Assembly: GCA_030737875.1 (NCBI GenBank)
Contig: CM060919.1
Coordinates: 808,959,160 to 809,023,159 of the forward strand
DNA: 64,000 nt
Origin: Allium sativum
Lineage: Eukaryota > Streptophyta > Magnoliopsida > Asparagales > Amaryllidaceae
Direction: 5' to 3'
Below, piece after piece: positions 57,257-64,000 of the stretch (positions are counted from its first letter, which is position 1; each line of letters begins with the position of its first letter). The notes below the pieces were generated by a model. That model was not told the origin of the DNA and searched no databases. It worked only from the letters and a program-made list of their open reading frames with translations. Both the position numbers and the translations under genes were made by a program.

Positions 57257-60200
57257 ATGTATACAAGACCAAAGACCGGAAAGAGCACGGAAGCCGAGGC
57301 TTCCCAGCCCTTAGCACACACATCTGACCCTACGCCTACAGGTAGCTCGTCTGGCAGCGAGCTTGAGACCATCGAGGGATCGACTCCTTCTCATACAACC
57401 AGCTCGCCCGAAGCGTCTAAGCATGGGGAGCAACTTGAGCGGCAATATTCCCCGGTCGTGACTGAAGAGGCCGAGAATGTGGATGTCATGGGTGAGGATG
57501 CGCCCACACCTCCGGTAGCTCTGGACATGTTGCCCGATGCAGTGATTTTGAGAATCCCATCGATTCAGTACCATCGCGTATGGATGCTACCGCGGCCAGA
57601 AAAATGGCGGTGCGATTAAACATACCGGTGGATGATGCCCATACCCCAGGGAGAGAAGGCAGAGCCCATGTGCCACCCGAGGGTCTTACTATCTGGAACC
57701 AATAAGCTTGCTTTGTCGGGTGTGTGCCCCCGGTAAATAACTTCATTCGGGATATGCTGTTCTATTTTCGTCTCGCGCTCTCACAACCGCACCCTAATGC
57801 TTACGCTTCTCACCTGGGTACTTATGTTCTTTTCCACGAGTTTTTGCACAGGGAACCCACTAGGGAAGATATTCGATATTTCTTCCACCTAAGAAGAACG
57901 AGCACTGCCTCCCCCTCTCAATGGTCTCTAGAAGCGACATCTACCACAAAATTCTTTGTCGGGACGTGGCTCAGGCTGTCAGTGTTTAAGGGCGAGTGGT
58001 TCTTCGTTAGCTGCCCTCCCGGGTTTGCCAGAAGGTGGATTGAGGGAAGTAAGTGTTTCTCTAGCTCCACTCCTTGTCGTAACTTTTGGATACCTTCCTT
58101 TATTCATGGTTTTAATTAGGTTATAACAGGAAATCCAAAGGCGCCTACTGGGGACGAATATCGGCAACGCCTTTATGCTCTGTAGGCAATACCCGAGAAC
58201 CTCCGCAATACTAGCACCGTGACAAGTCAGGATAGCCTACGCCGCGCTGGGTTGCTACCTAACAACCGGACTGTGATCAAGTCCGCGGTTGCTATTAGTG
58301 TGCCGAAAGAGGGAGTCTCGGTAGGCCCAACCACTACTGGGCGGAAGAGGAAAATGCCCCCCGTAGGAGGGGAGCTACAAGAAACTGCTCAGCCTTGAAG
58401 AGATGTGCACGAGGGCGAGGCCCATGGTCAAGAGAAGGTTGCCAGAGACGAGGGGTTGCCGAGCACTCTGGTCCCGCCTCCATCAGGGGGAGGGGAAGGA
58501 ATGCTAGTTAGACCGCAGTCTCCTGCGACTCGCTCAGGGGCAACAACCTCGCTCGAACCTACGGGCCAATTCGATGGCTTAAAAAGGCTTGATCTAGTAG
58601 TAACTCCATGTCCAAATACGACAATCCTGGAAGAACTTACTTGTGCTGCAGAGGGGTTAACTCCCTCGAGCGGACCACAATCTGGTCTGTTGAGAGAACA
58701 CTTAGGGCATACATCCATAACACTGCATAGCGTAGATGTTTGCCTGTGCGGGTGACTTGACTAAATTTGGCCTGTTTCCTTGGTAGGTGATATGGAAAGA
58801 GAATGCGGTGGACGAGGCTGCGGTCGCGGGGGCCGCCAACATCCCTAGAGTTCTTTCTTAGAGATTTTTCGAAGGTCTACCAATTTGTATGGTGTTCCAC
58901 CTCCGCCAGAACAAAGCAGCAGGCATCGAGGCCAGGATCGACCTAGGCGATCTCCGACACCTCCTCCTCCTCCCATTCGTGTGTCCGTGGGAGATACTCG
59001 GCTTAACATAAGCGGCTCTCGATCTTTGCCATCGATGGCTTCCCCGTCTATTTCCCCTTCAGTTCCTGCTCAGCCTGCTTAGGGAAGGGATTTTTTGTTA
59101 GGTCAATTAGGGCCGGGTGTGGAGGTCGTGATGGAAATTCAAAATATGACTGAGTCCCAAATTCGAGCGTTTTCTGTAGAGGGGAGGAGGGCATTTTTGA
59201 AGCTGTACTTCCCCCAATATCACTTCGATGACGTGCCATCTCTCCCTGATCTTTGCCCTGCTCCCAGTAGGGAATCTGGAGAAATATGGATGCATGTACA
59301 AGCTGCGTATCACCAAGCCAATGAACTTACCAAGTATTCCCTCCATCTTTCTGAGTTGATAAAAAGGAAAAGCCTGGAACTCATCAACAACAATTGAATA
59401 CTGATGGTGAAAAGACCTCGGTTACCCACTTGGAAAATGAGATAAGTAGGTCCATTTGCTACGTCGCGGTTGATTAACAGTTATCCCGTGTGTTTTCCAG
59501 CTTTAACTTGTGACCTTGTCATTGCAGCGGAGCTGAAGCAAGCCTATATGATTTTAAAGATGGAGGTTGCGCACGACCGTGAGACTTTTAGTGACACAGT
59601 AAGTCGCTTGACCATTGAAAACACAACCTACAAGAGGGATACGGATGAGTGGTCTAAGACATGCGCCGACATGGAAAGGGAGATTGAGAAAGTTACTCAG
59701 ATCCAGGATGACAATGTCGTTTTGAGGGCGGAAAATGAAAAGCTACGGGATGAGAATGCTGAAGTTGTCGAGTTGAACAGGCAGTTCGAGAAGATGAGGA
59801 AAGCGAAGGAGGATGTTGAGGCTAGCATCAGGAACATGTTGAGTGCGTCAAAGGGTATAAAGGCCAGGTCTACAGAAGCGCAACCTAGAGGAGGAGGGGA
59901 TCAGCTTAACACCTTCTCGGATATACAGATAACCACCAGTCTTAATGAGGGTCTGATTGATGAAGGGGAAACAGTTGATGGACAAAGTTCCCATGCTACA
60001 AGTCCGGTAGAGGCTGATGTGACTTCGATGGCAGCTATGGTGGAAGCTCAAAAATCCAAGATGGTGGCTAGGAGTGAAGAGATAGATGAGAAGCGAGAGC
60101 ATGACGAGGCTGCCAGGAAAGAGATCCTAATAAAGACCAGGCGGGATGCTGAGGCGAAGGCCAACGACACTGTCGTGAAGAAGAGAGCTGACGAGGAGGC

Positions 60201-60659
60201 TGAGAAGAAGAGGGCAAATCATGAGACCCAGAAGAAGAGGGAAGATGAGGAAGCACAGCGGAGGAATACTGAGTCCCTTGAGAAAGCCAAGTTTGGGGAC
60301 GTCACGCCGCATAGGTCCCAAAAGCTCGCTGCGCGGAGGGCTACCAAAGAGGTTAAGGGAGAAGCTAAGCGGGAAGGCAAGGCGGTCCGGGAGATGAGTG
60401 ATGCTATGGTCGGCCTCGCTACTGTGGTGCCCCCAAGCCCACGCTGCATGCCACCCTCATTGATACTACCGAGGTTTCTAGTGGTGATGGGATGGGCGAG
60501 AGACGTCTCTCGGCTTCTCATGAATCGACCACTTCTCGGAGGGGCCGAGAGGGAAAGAACGGGTTTGGCAAGAAGAAATCCGGTGCCAAGGATGAATCGT
60601 CGAGCGTTGAATTTACAAAAAAGAACAAGCACAAGCAAAAGAGGAAGAAACATGATTAG
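57257..60659 (+). pseudogene. Spliced antisense gene of the second Tat-type element (Transposase_28-like, coiled coil)
   Basis: ATG 57257 opens a Ser/Thr/Pro/Glu-rich N-terminus. A frameshift near 57590 and a TAA at 57703 precede the domain CVPPVNNFIRDMLFYFRLAL, then QPHPNAYASHLGTYVLFHEF (57715-57860), and FVGTWLRLSVFKGEWFFVSC. This is the same class as the minus-strand gene at 16675-19831 (PF04195-like by recall). A probable intron, 58049-58129 (GTAAGTG...ATAACAG), follows ...RRWIEG. The next part (IPENLRNTSTVTSQDSLRRA) can be aligned with VPDELRQYSVLLSLISLRKH of the other gene. Stops occur at 58183 and 58396. Later exons read QLGPGVEVVMEIQN and a long Glu/Lys/Arg coiled coil (59530-60350), perhaps after an intron ending CATTGCAG at 59527. 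A frameshift near 60430 leads to a Lys-rich end at 60659. Function unknown; broken here. Confidence 0.65.
58049..58129 (+). other. Probable intron (81 bp) in antisense gene
   Basis: GTAAGTG at the 5' end and TTATAACAG at the 3' end. Length is a multiple of three, but it contains an in-frame TAG, so removal restores the frame. It sits at the same place after the conserved domain as 18844-18993. Confidence 0.55.
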
Positions 60660-61849
60660 TGTTAGCAACCTTAGTAGGAGTTACCGTTCATTTTGGTAGT
60701 GTAGGCCGGTAGTTTACGCCAGTATAACCCTCGCTTTTGGTTTTTCAAGACATGATGCAGTTCTCATGTACACCCTGTCATTAGAAAGTAAAAGTGTTAG
60801 ACATGTAGTTTGTTTAGTGTGTGTGTGTGTGTGAAAATGAAATATGAATTAGTAAAGATCGTTGTTTATGTCAAGTGTTCAGATGTTCTTTTTATGTTTT
60901 TCAGTGTCCTGTACTTGCATAAGCATACTTATCGTTACACTTGTCACAAAAGCGATTAGGGGCCATCTCTGGGTAAATTATTCGAGAAAGGTGAGATAGA
61001 GCGCTGGTTTCATCAAGTTTCCCTCAGCTTAGGAAACCCGTAGTTTGTGAAACCAAGTTGTGCGCCTGCTATTTTTGGTGTTCCAGAGTTAAACCCAAGT
61101 ATAGCAAAGGCTTAGGGCATCGCATTGTGTTGTCCTCTAGGTGGGCGGCTCTCCCGTCATTCATCGGGTTGAGGTGAGCCGCCAGACGTTGTTTATTCGC
61201 CGGCGTAATTTTCAGCCCCTATCATCAGCTCGTAAGGTCCGATCGTGGCCATAGGCTGCCCCTAAGCCTAGAGAGCTAAGGGGGATGAAACGATTTAAGG
61301 TCGGTCTTTGTGTTGCACCAAGATTCGACCGACACCCGCTACCGGCGAAGAGAGATTTGCATCGATCTTAGTCGGTCACTGAGTGGCGCTAAGTTGCCTG
61401 GACTAGGACGCGGAACGATTTATCCTCGACCTCGGCACTGGGCCGAGGTTCGAGTTAGTGGTTGTTTAGACTCGGTTGCGCTACAGGTCGGCGATTCGAG
61501 TAGCGTTGCCGACTCCCGTGCTCGGGGTGTCAGGCATAGCCAAGTGTTTCAGACTCAATGTTGCCTAGAGGTTGGAATGGCAGCGCCGGCTCCCGTGCTC
61601 GGGGTGCCGATGCAGCGGTTGCAGGCGTGAATCGAGCTGGTAATCGAAACTAACAAGACGCATTATGTGAGAAGTAAACAACAAGGAGACAGGAAAATGA
61701 ACATCATTTCTACTAATAACTTCGGTAGTAATAGCCTTTACAATGCCTTGAATTTATGAAAAAACAGAACATTGTTTGAAAAGCATAAACAACCGCAAAC
61801 TGAGTTATGTAAAGTAGCGGCGAAGATGTTCGTTGTTCCATGCCCTTGG
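60660..61849. other. Spacer between antisense gene and pol in the Tat-type element
   Basis: No supported gene. It holds a GT microsatellite (60818-60833), then GC-richer DNA with a duplicated phrase (GCTCCCGTGCTCGGGGTG-type at about 61513 and 61588). It would be the 3' UTR of pol on the minus strand and of the antisense gene on the plus strand. Confidence 0.5.
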
Positions 61850-63016
61850 AAGTTCAGCTTCGTCGATGGTGGTGAGCCTGAAAGTTCCATTGCTGAGCTT
61901 TTGCTATATGGAGTACGGGCTTTCCTAGCGAGGGGCGAGGTCTGTTGGTGGGGGGAACCTGCTTTAGAACGAGGTCGCCAATGTTGAGGTCCTTATGGCA
62001 GACCCTGGAATTGAAGTATCGGGCTACTCGCTGGTTGGGTGGCGACTCTGATATCGGCCTCATTCCTCTTTTCTTCCAGCAAGTCGAGTGATCCCAGAAG
62101 TAAATCCTGGTTCGTCCTTGGATTGAAGTATGTGACTCGATAGGATTGAAGTTTGAGCTCAATAGGAATGACCATTTCAGATCCGTATGCGAGGGCGAAA
62201 GGAGTATGACCAGTTGATGTCTTGTGTGTGGTGCGGTAAGCCCATAGAGCTAGAGGAAGTTCATCTTCCCACATGTCCCAGCCTTTTCCATACACTTCTT
62301 GGTGATGGATTAAATGACCTTGTTAACCGCCTCGACTTTCCCATTGGCTTGAAGATGAGCCACCGCTGAGAATCTTTTATCGATGTCGTGACGCTGACAG
62401 AAGACCTTGAACTCGGTGCTCTCAAATTGAGTGTCGTTGTCAGAGATGATAGCTTGGGGCACCCCATAATGGGTAATGATGTTGCGGACAACAAAATTGA
62501 TCATCTTCTTCGTGGTAATGGTGGCAAGAGCTTCAGCTTCTGCCTACGTGGTGAAATAGTCTACCGCGACGACAACGTATCGTTCCCTGCCTCTAGCCAT
62601 TGGAAGAGTTCCGATGATGGCGATCCCCCACAGATGAACTACCATGGGCTGACCATTTGAGGCAATTCGGTAGGCGGGGCTCTTGGGATCTTGGAGAAAC
62701 GTTGGCATTTATCGCACTTGCGAGCATAGTCTGCGGCGCCTTGATCAAGCGTAGGCCATAAATAGCCATGTCTGAGAATCTTTTTGGCCAGGGTTTGCCC
62801 TTTAGTGTGGTCGCCGCATTCGCCTTCATGCACACTTCTTAGCACTCGGAGGGCATCTCCGTGGGCTACACATCGGGGCAAGGGAACAGAAAAACCTATG
62901 CAGTAGAGTACCGCGTCCATAAGAAGGTAACGGGCCGACTGGAGAGTGAGCGCGCGCCTTTCCTTGTAGTGCCTTGGTAGGGTTTCGTGTTGCATGTAAT
63001 TTCTGATCGGCGTCAT
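61850..63016 (-). pseudogene. Tat-type gypsy pol fragment: integrase
   Basis: Read on the minus strand from 63016. First is the zinc-binding H2C2 region (HEGECGDHTKGQTLAKKILRHGY, then CDKCQRFSKI). Then comes the catalytic core, with Asp in VVVAVDYFTT (about 62570), Asp in AIISDNDTQFES (about 62440) and Glu in NGKVEAVNKV (about 62330), so the DDE triad is visible. The C-terminal part includes DELPLALWAYRTTHKTSTG and a final segment ending near 61850. Stops (one in the core near 62555) and frameshifts (about 62300 and 62150) break it. RNase H, RT, protease and gag are beyond the junction at 63027, where another LTR begins. The direction is opposite to the gene at 57257-60659. Confidence 0.85.
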
Positions 63017-63027
63017 TTAGGACTCGG

Positions 63028-64000
63028 TGTAATGACCCGGATTCTTATGGGTTAATTTTAAATATTTAATACGGATTTAAATATTGGGTGGATAATATAA
63101 AAGTGAATTTTTATATTAAGTTATTAATTTAATAATCAATTTCGATTTAATATCGAATATATTAAACCATCGTAATATGAAAAATAATTCAGTTCGGGAT
63201 TTACAACTGAATTAAATACAGTTCAGAATTCTGTTTGAATTTGAATAATAATATTAAATTATTATCGAAGAATTTAAATGGTTTGAAATTTAATTTATAT
63301 CAATTTAAATTAATATTTATTCCGGATGATCGAACTGGACTTCGATACTTATCCCAGTGGGTTCAGAATAGTGGTTTTACCCTAGAATTGACAGTTGTTG
63401 GGTTCAGAAAGGAGTTCAGCATCATGGGTATTTTAATTAAAGGACACTGGTTCAAAATGAATTAAAATAAACTAATTTGTCGCCTTGTTTATTCCACCAT
63501 TCTCAAACAAAAACACACGGTGGTTTCTCTTTCTTCCACAAACAAAAACCATGGTGGCTCCTCCATCTCCATAAAAGATTGGCCTCGCTGTTCAAAATTT
63601 AGCCACTCCGTTCCTTTATAAAACCACTGCGACCCCCTTGTTTTGTTAGTTTACCCTTTCCTCGAAAACTCGATAGCTTCATGAATAGAAAGGGGGACGG
63701 AAATCAAAATCAAAGACCGCAACTTTTTTTAAAGCCTGGAAACGATGAAGGCACTCGCGAACTCAGATTCGTTATCAAAGAATTGGCAGTCTTCCCGATT
63801 TGGGGAAATCGGTCATCGATTCGAATGTGGATTCCGTGAGTGAAGAGGACAGGAGCTCGTGCTATGACATCGATTGAGGCACATGTGATATCAGAAGAAA
63901 CTCGAGGCTAGAGATTGAAGCAGTCGTTGTTGGGTTCGAAGTCGCGACTAAGGAGGATGATTAAGTCGCAGTTGTTGTTGGAATTCGAAGGGGACTCGGA
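63028..64000 (+). repeat. Start of another long gypsy LTR (runs off the window)
   Basis: Begins TGTAATGACCCGG, abutting the interrupted Tat pol. The start TGTAATGA matches the LTR at 26632. A TATA box (CTTTATAAAACC, about 63613-63624) follows a pyrimidine and CCATGGTGG-rich segment. The right end, PBS and target duplication are outside the window; the five bases before it are CTCGG. The orientation is inferred from the TATA box. Confidence 0.6.
63613..63624 (+). promoter_or_regulatory. Probable LTR TATA box
   Basis: CCTTTATAAAACC-type box about 590 bp into the LTR. Confidence 0.5.

Noticed and set aside
61310..62660. + strand ORFs opposite the integrase fragment
   Set aside because: They are shadows of the minus-strand integrase, whose zinc-binding and DDE motifs are clear.

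Overview
The window is plant nuclear DNA made almost entirely of transposable elements. The evidence is plant-type LTR retrotransposons primed by initiator-Met tRNA (TGGTATCAGAGC-type binding sites), Tekay-like, Tat-like and SIRE-like lineages, a 5'-truncated L1 LINE, a hAT-type MITE, and AT-rich spacers with microsatellites. I see no host gene that I would defend as functional, and no tRNA, rRNA or CRISPR array. Heavy nesting and LTRs of 1 to 5.5 kb suggest a large, repeat-rich angiosperm genome. Nothing in the sequence identifies the species.

Layout, left to right. (1) 1-3445: 3' end of a Tekay/Del-type Ty3/gypsy element (pol tail, 3' UTR, PPT, 2.6-kb LTR). (2) 3446-5961 and 16675-about 21880: an older Tat-type gypsy element on the + strand. 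It carries a spliced antisense gene on the minus strand, a tandem-repeat 3' UTR, a PPT and a 3' LTR. It is interrupted by (3) a SIRE-like copia element at 5962-16674, with 3.35-kb LTRs, AAGAG target duplications and a decayed gag only, and by (4) a 374-bp hAT-type MITE at 19424-19797 (target duplication ACCTGGAG). (5) 21890-47543: a large gypsy-like element with no recognisable pol. Its 5' LTR is truncated and its internal region is 1.9 kb. Its roughly 5.5-kb 3' LTR is split by (6) a Tekay-type element at 29239-39693 (both LTRs, target duplication CAAGA, deleted pol) and by (7) an inverted 4.9-kb solo LTR at 40486-45391. (8) 47544-49450: AT-rich DNA without genes. (9) 49451-54893: 5' LTR and non-coding internal part of a copia-type element, with a truncated L1 inserted in a TATG microsatellite. 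(10) 54894-63027: a second Tat-type element on the minus strand (3' LTR, PPT, a region of TTCGAA palindromes, a + strand antisense gene with its own TATA box, and a pol fragment). (11) 63028-64000: the start of another gypsy LTR, cutting the Tat pol.

No complete autonomous element is present, because every coding region has stops, frameshifts or deletions. The most interesting material is the pair of Tat antisense genes, which share a domain, an apparent intron position and an opposite orientation to pol. Next are the palindrome arrays beside one of those genes, the gag-only SIRE derivative with intact ends, and the palindromes and short-motif arrays carried inside the Tekay LTRs. Element boundaries were read by eye from terminal repeats, target duplications, PBS and PPT. 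Lineage names rest on recognised protein motifs and were not checked by database search.
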